A DNA stretch of 64,000 bases, taken from positions 2,976,001 to 3,040,000 of the forward strand of contig CAWHXF010000027.1 of NCBI GenBank assembly GCA_963833195.1, written 5' to 3'. Under the pieces are notes generated by a model. The model worked only from the letters and a program-made list of their open reading frames with translations. It was not told the origin of the DNA and searched no databases. Positions 18,448 to 29,075 of the stretch are shown here, in pieces. Within the stretch, counting starts at the first letter, position 1, and the number at the start of each line of letters is the position of its first letter. The position numbers and the translations under genes are program-made. The stretch is from Granulosicoccus sp963833195 (GTDB lineage Bacteria > Pseudomonadota > Gammaproteobacteria > Granulosicoccales > Granulosicoccaceae).

Positions 18448-19884
18448 ATGAGCGACGAATACGTCTGGGTGATCGACGACGACCAGTCGATCCGCTGGGT
18501 GCTCGAGAAGACCTTCAAGCAGGCCGGCATGCGCGTCAACACCTTCGAGACCGCCGACGAGGCGCTGGACGTCATGCGCGGCAACGCGCTCGCGCCCGAC
18601 GCCATCATCAGCGACATCCGCATGCCGGGCTCGGACGGGCTGACGCTGCTGCGCCAGCTGAAGACCAGCCACCCGGACACGCCGGTGCTGATCATGACGG
18701 CCTTTTCGGACCTGGACAGCACCGTCGCCTCGTTCGAGGGCGGCGCGTTCGAGTACATCCCGAAGCCCTTCGACGTCGACACGGTCATCGAGCAGACGCG
18801 CCGCGCGTGCAGCAGCCGAGCCGACGCCGCGAGCGCCGCGCGGAACGCCGCTCGCCAGAGCGCCCGGCCCGCCCCCTCCCCGGCCGGGCCGCCGCCTGAC
18901 GCCCACGAGCTGATCGGCGACGCCCCGGCCATGCAGGCGGTGTTCAAGGCGATCGGACGGCTGTCGCGCTCGAAGATGACGGTGCTCGTGAACGGCGAAT
19001 CGGGCACCGGCAAGGAGCTCATCGCGCGCGCCCTGCACCGCCACAGCCCGCGCAGCGAGAAGCCGTTCGTGGCGCTGAACATGGCCGCCATACCGCACGA
19101 CCTCATGGAGTCCGAGCTCTTCGGGCACGAGAAGGGCGCGTTCACCGGTGCGCAGGCCACGCGCATCGGCCGCTTCGAGCAGGCCGACGGCGGCACCCTC
19201 TTCCTCGACGAGATCGGGGACATGCCTGCAACGTTGCAGACGCGCCTGCTGCGCGTGCTGGCCGATGGGCAGTTCTATCGCGTCGGCGGGCACGTGCCCA
19301 TGAGCGTGGACGTGCGCATCGTCGCGGCCACCCACCAGGATCTCGAGACCCTCGTCGACGAGAAGCGTTTTCGAGAGGATCTCTTCCACCGCCTGAACGT
19401 CATCCGCATCGAGGCGCCGCCGCTGCGCGATCGGCGCGAGGACATCCCCGGCCTGCTGCGCCACTTCCTGGAGGCCGCCGCGCGCGAGCTCGGCGAGGAG
19501 ACCAAGCTCATGACGCCCGAGTTCGCCGCGCACGTGTCCGCGCTGCCCTGGCCCGGCAACGTGCGTCAACTGCAGAACACCGCGCACTGGCTCACCGTCA
19601 TGGCCGCGGGCAGCGAGCTGGAGATCGACGACCTGCCCCAGCACGACCGAGAAGGCGGTCGCACGCGCGAGGCCGACTGGGAAGCGGTGCTGCGCCAGTG
19701 GGCCGTGCGCCGGCTGCAGGAGGGCGAGACGGACCTGCTAGGCACCGTGCAGCCCGCGCTCGAGCGGCTCATGATCCGCTGCGCGCTCGACAGGACGCAG
19801 GACCGGCGTCAGGAGGCCGCGCGGCTGCTCGGCTGGGGCCGCAACACGCTCACGCGGAAGATCAAGGAGCTCGGGATCGAGTGA
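18448..19884 (+). CDS. glnG: Nitrogen regulation response regulator NtrC (sigma-54 activator)
   Basis: Phosphorylated by NtrB, it activates sigma-54 promoters such as that of glnA. The 478-residue product has a receiver domain with Asp56 in SDIRMPG, an AAA+ domain with Walker A GESGTGKE (about residue 185), the sigma-54-contacting loop GAFTGA, Walker B region GGTLFLDEIGD, and a Fis-type helix-turn-helix at the C-terminus (ARLLGWGRNTLTRKIKELG). Length and motif order match NtrC. Sites fitting its known consensus occur at 6551, 6583 and 17217 in this window. Confidence 0.96.
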   Translation: MSDEYVWVIDDDQSIRWVLEKTFKQAGMRVNTFETADEALDVMRGNALAPDAIISDIRMPGSDGLTLLRQLKTSHPDTPVLIMTAFSDLDSTVASFEGGAFEYIPKPFDVDTVIEQTRRACSSRADAASAARNAARQSARPAPSPAGPPPDAHELIGDAPAMQAVFKAIGRLSRSKMTVLVNGESGTGKELIARALHRHSPRSEKPFVALNMAAIPHDLMESELFGHEKGAFTGAQATRIGRFEQADGGTLFLDEIGDMPATLQTRLLRVLADGQFYRVGGHVPMSVDVRIVAATHQDLETLVDEKRFREDLFHRLNVIRIEAPPLRDRREDIPGLLRHFLEAAARELGEETKLMTPEFAAHVSALPWPGNVRQLQNTAHWLTVMAAGSELEIDDLPQHDREGGRTREADWEAVLRQWAVRRLQEGETDLLGTVQPALERLMIRCALDRTQDRRQEAARLLGWGRNTLTRKIKELGIE

Positions 19885-19997
19885 CTTTCACCGCCATGCG
19901 CGCTCGCGAGCAGACCCTGATCCTGCGCCTCGCCGCCGAGCGCGGCCGTGCCGAGGTGCTGCTGTTCGAGCTGTACTGAGGACGTTCGAGCGGGACG

Positions 19998-21851
19998 CTA
20001 CCCCGCGCCGGGCGCCGCCAAGCCCCCGGCGCGGACAACGCTCACGCCGCGGGACCCCGCCACCGTCCGCGCCTGCACACCCGCCTCGTCCACCGGCCGG
20101 TAGTCCCGCGAGTCCACGCGGTCGACGTGATGGAAGCTCGCGACCATCTCGTCGGCGCAGGTCACGTGCAGGTAGCCGCGCTCGAGCACGTTGACGTGGC
20201 GCACATCGTCGATCAGCTCCACCAGTGCCGCCTCGACGCGCGCCGCCTCGGCCCGTGTTCGCGCGCCGTAGAACCGGGCGAGCCCGGGACTCGACACGGC
20301 GGTGGCGGCGAGCTCGCAGCCCACCACCGTGCCGTCGTCGGTCGCGAGATCGCTCGCCCAGGCGTTGTGCGTGTCGCCCGCCAGCACGAGCAGGCGACGA
20401 TCGTCCAGCGAAGCCACTAGGCGAAGCAGCCGCTCGCGCTCGGCCGGATAGCCGTCCCAGCCGTCGGTGTAGAACGGGATGCGGTCCTGCACCCTCGCAC
20501 GGCTGGCGGCGTCCAGCGTCGGATCGTTCGCCATGAGCCTGCGCCGGATGGCCACGAGCTCGTCGAGTAGTGCCGGATCGCTTCGGCGCTCGATGTCGAC
20601 GCGCATCTCGGCGGGAACGTGCAGACGCGCCATCGGAACCTGCTGCGCGATCACCTGCCAGCGCGCCGGCGACGCCATGATCGCATCGGACAGGGCGTCG
20701 AACTGCGCGCTGCCGAGCATGGTGCGATCGGGCGCGGCGAGCGCTGCGGCGTAGGCGGCGGCATCGATGGTGACGCTCGCGCGGTCGATGAACGCGTTGC
20801 GGTCGACCGCCTCGTCCCGGTTCAGCACGCGCGCATCGACGCGGTGCAGCGTCACCCTGTCGCCCCAGTCGTAGCGGCGGTAGAGCCCCGTCGCTCCGAT
20901 CCGCGGCGGGCTCGCGGGGGCAGCTCCGGCCGCGACCTCGGGCGGTCGCACGGGCAGCCACTCGAACCAGGCCTGCAGCGCCGCGTCGCGGCGCGCGAGG
21001 AAGTCGCCCTCGTCCGGGTCGTGGTTCTCGGCGCCGCCGCGCCAGACGTTGTTCGCGATCTCGTGGTCGTCGATCAGCAGCACGAACGCGTGCGCCGCGT
21101 GCAGCGCCTGCAGGTCCGGGTCGCCGCGGTAGGTGGCGTAGCGCCTGCGGTAGTCGGCGAGCGTGACGGTCTCCCGATCGTCGCCCGGCGGCAGGGAGCG
21201 GCCGATGGCGTCGCTGTTCTCGGTGCCATAGCCGCCCGTCCCGTACTCGTAGAGGTAGTCGCCGAGATGGATCACGGCATCCAGATCCTCGTGGCGCAGG
21301 ATCTCGCGGTAGACGTTGAAGTGACCCGCCGGATAGTTCGAGCACGAAACGACGGCGAACGAGGCCGAGGCCACCGGTCCGGTCGGTAGCGTGCGCGTGC
21401 GGCCGACCGTCGACACCGCGTCCGCGCTGCGGAACCGGTAGTACAGCCGCACGCCGGGCGCCTGCCCCTCCAGCGCGACCTTAACCGTCCAGTCGCGCGC
21501 GGGCTCCGCGACGGCCACGGCGCGGTGCAGCAACGCCGCGAAATCCTCGTCCTCGGCGACCTCGACGACGATGCGCACCGCGGCCGACACGCGCGATGCG
21601 TCCGATGCGTTCGCCGCGTCCGGTGCGCGCGGCGTCACGCGCGTCCACAGGATCACGCCGTCCGCGGCCGGGTCGCCGCTCGCCACGCCGTGCGCGAAGT
21701 CGCCCGGGTCGAGCATCTCGGGCTCGCGTTCGATGGGAGGCTCGGTTTCCAGGTCCGGCCCGGATCCGCTTTCCGAGCCGCATCCGCCGAGCACGACGAG
21801 GGCGCCCGCGCCCGACAGTCTCAGGAAATCGCGACGATCGAGAGGGGGCAT
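19998..21851 (-). CDS. phoD: PhoD-like alkaline phosphatase, Tat lipoprotein signal
   Basis: Exported phosphomonoesterase or phosphodiesterase of the PhoD family. The 617-residue product opens with MPPLDRRDFLRLSGAGA, a twin-arginine signal, leading to a lipobox-like VLGGC, so it is probably exported folded and may be lipid-anchored. The catalytic part shows SGDPAADGVILWTRVTP, VVSCSNYPAGHFNVYREI, HLGDYLYEYG, DDHEIANNVWRGG and LAGDTHNAWASDLA, the metal-ligand motifs of PhoD. Its 3' end converges on ntrC with a 113-base gap. No Pho box was searched with confidence. Confidence 0.92.
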   Translation of the reverse strand: MPPLDRRDFLRLSGAGALVVLGGCGSESGSGPDLETEPPIEREPEMLDPGDFAHGVASGDPAADGVILWTRVTPRAPDAANASDASRVSAAVRIVVEVAEDEDFAALLHRAVAVAEPARDWTVKVALEGQAPGVRLYYRFRSADAVSTVGRTRTLPTGPVASASFAVVSCSNYPAGHFNVYREILRHEDLDAVIHLGDYLYEYGTGGYGTENSDAIGRSLPPGDDRETVTLADYRRRYATYRGDPDLQALHAAHAFVLLIDDHEIANNVWRGGAENHDPDEGDFLARRDAALQAWFEWLPVRPPEVAAGAAPASPPRIGATGLYRRYDWGDRVTLHRVDARVLNRDEAVDRNAFIDRASVTIDAAAYAAALAAPDRTMLGSAQFDALSDAIMASPARWQVIAQQVPMARLHVPAEMRVDIERRSDPALLDELVAIRRRLMANDPTLDAASRARVQDRIPFYTDGWDGYPAERERLLRLVASLDDRRLLVLAGDTHNAWASDLATDDGTVVGCELAATAVSSPGLARFYGARTRAEAARVEAALVELIDDVRHVNVLERGYLHVTCADEMVASFHHVDRVDSRDYRPVDEAGVQARTVAGSRGVSVVRAGGLAAPGAG

Positions 21852-21917
21852 GGGAACGGACGAAGGATGCGGACCTCCGACGCCGCAAGAACCGGACCCT
21901 GGGCCCGCGCTTGCGGA

Positions 21918-22634
21918 TCAGTCCCGCAGCACGCCAGCGCAGTTGGCGTGCGCCGAAGCCACGTCCCACTGCCCGTCGCGCGTGCACGCGCTCGCGAACG
22001 CGCGGTGCACTCGCAGTCGGCCGCCGTTCGGCATCCCGTCGTCGAGCTTCCTGTCCAGCTCGGCCAGGATCTGCACCGGTATGCGGTCGCCGGTGTAGAT
22101 CTCGTGCGCCGCGCCACGCGCGTCGGCGGCCTGGCTCGCGTAGCTGATCTTGTAGGCGCCGCCGAACGGGTTCTTGGGACAGGTACCCGCGCCGCACTCG
22201 ACATCGGTGGCCGTGCCCGACGAGCCCGGCCGGCCATCGAAGCTGCCCGAGATGAACCCGGCGAGCGCGAGCTGCTGCCACACCGCCGCGCGCTCGCGCG
22301 CGTCCTCGATGCGGCCGTTGCCGTTACCGGCGGCGGCGGCGCTGTCGATCTGGGTGGCGGCGTTCGCGAAGTCGCCCGGCAAGGAGCGGTAGCGATCCTG
22401 GAAGCCGTACCAGGCGGTGCGGATGCCCGCGACTTCGGTGGCGAGCGAGCGCACGCGCGCCCCGTCGATCAGCGCCTGACCCTTGAACACGCCGCCGAGG
22501 ATCAGGCCGACGATGACGAGCACCACGGCGATCTCGACGAGCGTGAAGCCCGTGGAACGTGGCAGGCACGGGATTCGCGAAAGGCGGTGGCGCGTTCGGC
22601 CCATCCGGACGACTCCGGCGTCTTGCTGGTGCAT
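21918..22634 (-). CDS. Type IV pilin-like / pseudopilin protein with prepilin signal
   Basis: A 238-residue protein with a class III (prepilin) signal: a 29-residue basic leader, then G-FTLVEIAVVLVIVGLI, with the conserved Glu at +5 of the mature part, to be cleaved by PilD. The rest is a globular pilin-like domain with IRTAWYGFQDRYRSLPGDFA, also seen in other minor pilins, and a few cysteines (CGAGTC) that could form a disulfide. The ATG at 22634 is chosen for its GGGAGA ribosome-binding site. It is isolated from any pil or gsp operon; a stand-alone minor pilin or T2SS-linked protein is likely. Confidence 0.8.
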   Translation of the reverse strand: MHQQDAGVVRMGRTRHRLSRIPCLPRSTGFTLVEIAVVLVIVGLILGGVFKGQALIDGARVRSLATEVAGIRTAWYGFQDRYRSLPGDFANAATQIDSAAAAGNGNGRIEDARERAAVWQQLALAGFISGSFDGRPGSSGTATDVECGAGTCPKNPFGGAYKISYASQAADARGAAHEIYTGDRIPVQILAELDRKLDDGMPNGGRLRVHRAFASACTRDGQWDVASAHANCAGVLRD

Positions 22635-22718
22635 GACTGTCTCCCTGTCAGTCGGGCCGTCGGCGTCGTTGGCCCATGCCCGCGGCATCCGGGCCGCGTG
22701 CGGGGAGTGTCACGCAAT

Positions 22719-22769
22719 CATGACCGGTGGGCAAGCTTTGGAAGGAGTGATCTCTTCCAAGCGGTCATG
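22719..22769. repeat. Nested inverted repeats between divergent pseudopilin and FnIII-like genes
   Basis: Outer arms CATGACCG (22719-22726) and CGGTCATG (22762-22769) enclose inner arms TTGGAAG (22738-22744) and CTTCCAA (22754-22760), all symmetric about 22749 or nearly so (outer centre 22744). They lie in the 213-base divergent promoter region, so they could be an operator pair or an RNA hairpin. Confidence 0.5.
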
Positions 22770-22847
22770 CGACCCGGTGGGTCCGACAGTCGGCACCTAT
22801 CTGCCCTGCTAGCTTTGTGGGCTATCCCGAAGAATCAGGAGACCTGC

Positions 22848-24914
22848 TTGCGACCCGTTCCCCTCGTCCTGGCCGTCGCCGCCGCGCTCGGTAGCGCTCC
22901 GGGCCTTGCCGCCCCCCCGACCGTGCCCGCCGACCTGCGCGTCGACGTCTACTCCGGCACCGCCGCCGAGCTGTTCTGGTCGCGCTCGAGCGATCCCGAC
23001 GGGCTCGTGCGCGGCTACGAGATCACGAAGGGCGGCGCACTCGTCACCACGCTCGACGGGCTGAGCTACTTCACCGACTCGCTCGTGAGAGGTCAGGCCT
23101 CCACCTTCACCGTCACCGCGATCGACTTCGACGGCGAGCGCTCGGCCCCCGTCGCGGTCAGCGTCGTCGGCGGGGACCGCAGCGGCGCGGTCGGCGCCGG
23201 CGGCGGTCGCCCGACCCCACCCGCGAACCTGCGCGCCGACGTCTACTCGTCGAGCGCGATCGAGCTGTTCTGGGACCGGAACCCCGCCCAGCGGCTGAGC
23301 TACGAGGTGCTGATCGATGGCCAGTCGGTGACGACGACCGACGGCACGAGCTACTTCACCGACGGGCTGCGCGGCGGACAACGCTACGAGATCGACGTCG
23401 TGGCGATCGACTCGAACGGGCGCCGCTCGGGGGCGGCGAACGTCACGGTGAACACCACCGGCGGCACGGACGCACCGACCAACCCGATGCAGCCCGTCAC
23501 GCCGGCACCGGCGAATCTTCGTAGCGAGCTCTACTCGTCGACGGCGGGGGAACTGTTCTGGGACCGCGTGCCGGGAGCAAACCTCTCCTACGAGGTGTCG
23601 CTCGGCGGCGGGGTCGTGGCGACCACCGACGGCACGAGCTACTTCGTGGGGGGCCGCCGCGGGCTCGACGGCACGCGGGTCCGGGTCGTGGCAATCGGGC
23701 CGAACGGGCGGCGCTCGTCCGTGTCGAGCACCACGTTCGGCGACGGGGCGCCGAGCCCCGATCCCGGCGACGCACCGCCGGCCCCTGCGAACGCGCGGCT
23801 CGACGTGTACTCGAGCACCGCGGCGGAGCTCTTCTTCGATCGGGCGCCGTCGAGCGCGAACGTGGTCGAGACCGAGATCAGTCGGGACGGCGAGGTCATC
23901 GGCAGCACGAACGGCACGAGCTTCTTCGATCCGGGCCGGACTCCCGGGCGCGACTACGTCTACGAGCTCGTCGCGGTGAACGGCTCAGGCGCGCGCTCGA
24001 GTGCGACCACGGTGGGCGAGGCGACGCCGCCGTCGCAGGGCGACGACCTGCCCACCGACGCCGCCGCGCGGCTCGATACGCTGTTCGCGCTCGCCAACGG
24101 CGACGTGTTCGAGCGGCTCCTTGCCTTCCTCGATGAACTCGGTACCCGCGAGAACGATACCGAGCGCACTCCCATCAGCTCGGCCTTCGATCCCGACTTC
24201 CCTCAGGCCGCGGCTCGCACGGTGTACGCCTGCCCGGACGGCGGCACGTTCGCCCTGGCTCCGGGATCGGTCAGCGGCGTGGGAAGCATCTTCAGCACGA
24301 TCGCCGAGGGCTGCACGATCGGCAGCGCGACCGTCGACGGCACCTTCGTCGAACAGTCCTTCGCCGGACGGGGACCCAACCTGTCGTCCTTCAGCACCAT
24401 GATTCGCGGCTACCGGCTGAGCGATGCCGACACGGGCGTGACCGTGACGATGGACAGCGGCGAGGTCAGCGAGTCGGAGCCGGCGGCACGCGATGGAAGC
24501 CCCTTCGTCACGACCGGCTGGATCGCGCGCGAGCTCTCGGTTGTCGGCAGCGCGATGGACTACTCGGCCACGAACCAAGTGACGATCTTCTCCGGGGTCG
24601 ATTCGCTCGATCCCACCGAGACGATTGGGCTGACGGTGACGATCGAGGGGCTCGAGTACGCGTCCTCGGACGGCGCGGCGGTCGAGACCGTCACGGCTTT
24701 CCGTCGTGCCGACGCCGACGAGAACTTCACGGTCGGCTCGCTGACGATCGCCGACGGCAGCCGGGTCGAGACCCTCGATGCGGACAGCGGCGATCCAGAC
24801 ACGTTCCTGCTCACCGTCCAGGATGGTGGGGCGACGACGAGCTACGTCGTGCCGTGGTCCGATCGGTTCGACTTCGAGCGCATCGACCTCGACGCGGTCC
24901 AGTTCGGCCAGTAG
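22848..24914 (+). CDS. Secreted protein with four fibronectin-III-like repeats
   Basis: A 688-residue exported protein of unknown role. The start is taken as the TTG at 22848, preceded by AGGAGA, because it gives directly a signal peptide (MRPVPLVLAVAAALGSAPGLAA); an ATG at 22768 in frame is the alternative. Four tandem FnIII-like repeats of about 90 residues occupy residues 20-400; each carries the core (A)ELFW(D/S)R ... TSYFTD-like loop (LSYFTDSL, TSYFTDGL, TSYFVGG, TSFFDPG). The C-terminal 290 residues are a separate region rich in T, D and S (e.g. LSSFSTMIRGYRLSDADTGV) that I do not recognise. It is probably a surface or secreted binding protein. A hairpin terminator lies 42 bases downstream. 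Confidence 0.75.
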   Translation: MRPVPLVLAVAAALGSAPGLAAPPTVPADLRVDVYSGTAAELFWSRSSDPDGLVRGYEITKGGALVTTLDGLSYFTDSLVRGQASTFTVTAIDFDGERSAPVAVSVVGGDRSGAVGAGGGRPTPPANLRADVYSSSAIELFWDRNPAQRLSYEVLIDGQSVTTTDGTSYFTDGLRGGQRYEIDVVAIDSNGRRSGAANVTVNTTGGTDAPTNPMQPVTPAPANLRSELYSSTAGELFWDRVPGANLSYEVSLGGGVVATTDGTSYFVGGRRGLDGTRVRVVAIGPNGRRSSVSSTTFGDGAPSPDPGDAPPAPANARLDVYSSTAAELFFDRAPSSANVVETEISRDGEVIGSTNGTSFFDPGRTPGRDYVYELVAVNGSGARSSATTVGEATPPSQGDDLPTDAAARLDTLFALANGDVFERLLAFLDELGTRENDTERTPISSAFDPDFPQAAARTVYACPDGGTFALAPGSVSGVGSIFSTIAEGCTIGSATVDGTFVEQSFAGRGPNLSSFSTMIRGYRLSDADTGVTVTMDSGEVSESEPAARDGSPFVTTGWIARELSVVGSAMDYSATNQVTIFSGVDSLDPTETIGLTVTIEGLEYASSDGAAVETVTAFRRADADENFTVGSLTIADGSRVETLDADSGDPDTFLLTVQDGGATTSYVVPWSDRFDFERIDLDAVQFGQ

Positions 24915-25473
24915 ACCGGGTCGCGTCGGCGACGGTTCGGGTCCGATGAACGGAACGGCGGGACGCCTTGGTGTCCCGCCGTCTCTCGCCGGGTCCGGTG
25001 TTGCATTCTGCTGAACGACCGTGTAGCCGAATGCAACAGGCACGTCCGGGAAGCCCCGGTCGAACGATGGCACCGCCACTCCAGCCCATCGAAGCGAGCG
25101 CAGTCGCGCGGAGTCGACGTCGTGCCTGTGGCTGCGAGCTCCGCACGCACGGCGTCCGGCTCCCCGGCGATCGCCGTGGCGACTGCTCGCACCCCAGATC
25201 GGCACTGGCGGGGTGGAAGCGCCGGATCTCGAACGCCCCTGTGCGCAGCACGAGGGGCTTGTCGTCGTGCCGCCCTCCATTGCGTTGATCCGTTATCGGC
25301 ATCGTCGCGATCGCGCGACTGGTAGGTGGGTTTCCGGAGCGAGATGCAATAGGTCCCGCTCTGCTGCCGCCCGTGCTGCAGCACGACGAGGTAGCAGCAG
25401 GTACCGGTTCGACCGCCGGGAAGCCGCCCCGTCGATACGGACGAGCACCGACCTCCGGCCGATCACGCCCCCC
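24915..25473. other. About 560 bases without a recognisable gene between FnIII-like gene and asnS
   Basis: After the terminator come a 10-bp inverted repeat, TGTTGCATTC (24999-25008) with GAATGCAACA (25029-25038), and a 14-bp palindrome CGTGCTGCAGCACG at 25372-25385. Open frames on both strands cross the region but change frame and show no known motif. Short minus-strand peptides such as PLVLRTGAFEIRRFHPASAD look less random than the rest, so a decayed gene is possible but not demonstrable. No tRNA cloverleaf was seen. Confidence 0.4.
24956..24981 (+). terminator. Hairpin terminator after FnIII-like gene
   Basis: CGGCGGGAC and GTCCCGCCG form a perfect 9-bp stem, extendable by the inner GCC/GGT; it is followed by the pyrimidine-rich TCTCTC. 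It begins 42 bases after the stop at 24914. Confidence 0.6.
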
Positions 25474-26885
<1,412 letters not shown>

Positions 26886-26889
<4 letters not shown>

Positions 26890-27945
26890 GTGGGCAGGCA
26901 TGGATCCGGGAAGGCGTGGCGGGGCGTGGTGGGCGAGTGTCCCGTATCGGCGAGCTCGCTGCACAGCCGCTCGAACGCGATCCACACGTCGCCCTCCTCG
27001 CGGCCCTTGATCATGCGATCGATGTGCGCCGCCGCGCCGACGAAGCCGAGCCAGGCGCGCGCGGAATGGCGTGCCAGCGCAAGCTTCAGGTCCGCCTGGC
27101 GGTTCGCCCAGACGCCTGCGGACTTGAGCGCCGCGTCCATGCCGGCGCCCTTCTCGTGCGTCTCGGCCGCGCGCGCACCCGCACGGATCTCCTGGTTCAG
27201 CGACCACAACACGAGCGTGGGCGCCTCGTTGGTGGCCTCCAGGCCGCGCAGGATCTTCAGCGCGCGCGCCGCATCCCCGCGCAGCGCGGCGGGCGCGAGA
27301 TCCGAGATCGCGTAGCGCGCGCTGTCGGCCACCGCGTCCAGCACCATCGAGGCTTCGAGCACGCCCGCGGGGTAGAGCAGGCCCAGCCGCTCGATCTCCT
27401 GCGCGCCCGCAAGCAGGTTCCCCTCGACGCGCTCGGCGATGAGCGCAAGCGCCTCGGGCGTCGCCTGCAGGCCGTGCCGGGCCAGACCGCGTATCGAGCC
27501 AGCGCGGCAGCACGGCGGCATCGATGGGTTGGACCTGCACCGTGACGCCCACCTTGTCGATCGCCTTGAACCAGGCGCTGGTGGAACCGCCCCGGTCGAG
27601 CTTGCCCGAGTGGATCAGCAGCAGCACGTCGGGCGGCGGACGCTCCGCCCAGGCGATCAGTGCCGGGCCGCCCACGCGGCCGGGCTTGCCGCTCGGCAGC
27701 CTGAGCTCCACGAGCCGGCGCGCGGCGAACAGGGACAGGCTGTCGCCCGCCTCGCGCAGCCGCGCCCAGTCGGCGTCGTCGTTCGCCACGACGACCTCGC
27801 GCTCCTCGTGGCCCTGCTCGCGCGCGTGGCGCCGCAGCCGGTCGGTCACCTCCCCGGCCTGCAGCGGCTCGTCGCCGTGCACGAGGTAGATCGGCGCGGT
27901 GCCGCGCGCCAGCAGCGCGTCGAGCTTGTCGGGATAGACTTTCAT
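26886..27945 (-). CDS. holA: DNA polymerase III delta subunit, interrupted by a one-base frameshift
   Basis: Clamp-loader delta subunit that opens the beta clamp. The N-terminal part (MKVYPDKLDALLARGTAPIYLVHGDEPLQAGE, given in two pieces of the frame starting at 27945) reads to VLPRWLDTR near residue 153, then leaves the frame. The remaining part (RHGLQATPEALALIAERVEG ... EGNLLAGAQEIERLGLL) is in another frame that ends at 26886. Removing one base near 27486 (the A in CCAGACCG on the plus strand) restores RWLDTRLARHGLQ and a 352-residue HolA of normal length. As holA is essential this is probably a sequence error, but a true mutation or programmed shift cannot be excluded. The stop overlaps the asnS start. 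Confidence 0.85.
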
Positions 27946-27995
27946 GGCCGGGCGCAGTCTAGCCGCCGGAACCCGCCCCATACCGCAAGGATTCG

Positions 27996-29075
27996 ATGCC
28001 CGCCGCAGTCACCGCCGATCCGCCGCCCGCCGGCGCCCGGACCCGCTCCCCCGACCGGCTCTGGCAGCTCGCTCGCGCCGTGCTGTTCGAGCTCGACCCG
28101 GAGCGCGCGCACGAGATCGCGCTCGGCGCGATGGAGCTGCCCGGTGCGCACCGGCTGCTGCGGCGCCGGTACGGGTCGCGCGCCGGCAACGGGGCGGTGG
28201 CCACCGCCGCGACCGTCATGGGGCTCGAGTTTCCGAACCGGGTCGGCCTGGCGGCGGGGCTCGACAAGAACGGCAGCCACATCGATGCGCTGGGCGCGCT
28301 CGGGTTCGGCCACCTCGAGGTCGGCACCGTGACGCCGCGTCCGCAACCCGGCAACCCGAAGCCGCGCATGTTCCGGCTGACGGCGCACGAGGCGCTCGTG
28401 AACCGCATGGGCTTCAACAACGATGGCGTCGATGCCCTGGTGGAGCGCGCGTCGCGCCGACGCTGGACGGGCGTGCTGGGCGTGAACATCGGCAAGAACG
28501 CGGCGACGCCGAACGAGTGCGCCACCGACGACTACCTGCATTGCCTCGGGCGCGTCTGGCCCGTGGCGGACTACGTGAGCGTGAACATCTCCTCGCCGAA
28601 CACGGCGGGACTGCGCGACCTGCAGCACGGCGACGCGTTGGCGCGGCTGCTGGACGCGCTCGGCGAGGCGCGCGAACGGCTCGCCACCGAGCACGGCGTG
28701 CGGCGCCCCATCGTCGTGAAGATCGCCCCCGACATGGACGACGATGCGCTCGACGGGTTCGCGTCCGCCGTCACCGAACGCGGCATCGACGGGGTGATCT
28801 GCGGCAACACCACGCGCGCGCGCGACGCGGTGGCGGGACACCTTCACGCGCGCGAGGACGGGGGGCTGAGCGGCGCGCCGCTGCGCGCACTGGCGGACGA
28901 CCGTCTCGCGGCGCTGCGCGCGGTACTGCCGACATCCGTCGCGCTGTTCGGCGCCGGCGGCGTCGACTCCTTCGAGGCCGGCGCCGCGAAGCTCCGGGCC
29001 GGAGCGGACCTCGTGCAGGTCTACACCGGCCTGATCTACCGCGGACCCGCACTCATCGGAGAGCTGTTGCAATGA
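27996..29075 (+). CDS. pyrD: Dihydroorotate dehydrogenase (quinone), class 2
   Basis: Oxidises dihydroorotate to orotate in pyrimidine synthesis, passing electrons to the membrane quinone pool. The 359-residue product has the class 2 N-terminal helix region (LWQLARAVLFELDPERAHE) for membrane contact, then the FMN barrel with GLAAGLDKNG, GTVTPRPQPGNPKPR, NRMGFNNDG, GVNIGKN, and YVSVNISSPNTAGLRDLQ, which contains the catalytic Ser. It faces holA across 50 bases. Its stop overlaps the start of the DHH gene by 3 bases (ATGA), so both are co-translated. Confidence 0.96.
   Translation: MPAAVTADPPPAGARTRSPDRLWQLARAVLFELDPERAHEIALGAMELPGAHRLLRRRYGSRAGNGAVATAATVMGLEFPNRVGLAAGLDKNGSHIDALGALGFGHLEVGTVTPRPQPGNPKPRMFRLTAHEALVNRMGFNNDGVDALVERASRRRWTGVLGVNIGKNAATPNECATDDYLHCLGRVWPVADYVSVNISSPNTAGLRDLQHGDALARLLDALGEARERLATEHGVRRPIVVKIAPDMDDDALDGFASAVTERGIDGVICGNTTRARDAVAGHLHAREDGGLSGAPLRALADDRLAALRAVLPTSVALFGAGGVDSFEAGAAKLRAGADLVQVYTGLIYRGPALIGELLQ

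Noticed and set aside
19896..19979. 27-codon ORF (MRAREQTLILRLAAERGRA...) after ntrC
   Set aside because: No ribosome-binding site or family similarity; probably chance frame in the spacer before phoD.
24999..25038. Integron attC-like site
   Set aside because: The 10-bp inverted repeat lacks the GTTRRRY / RYYYAAC core sequences and no integrase is present.
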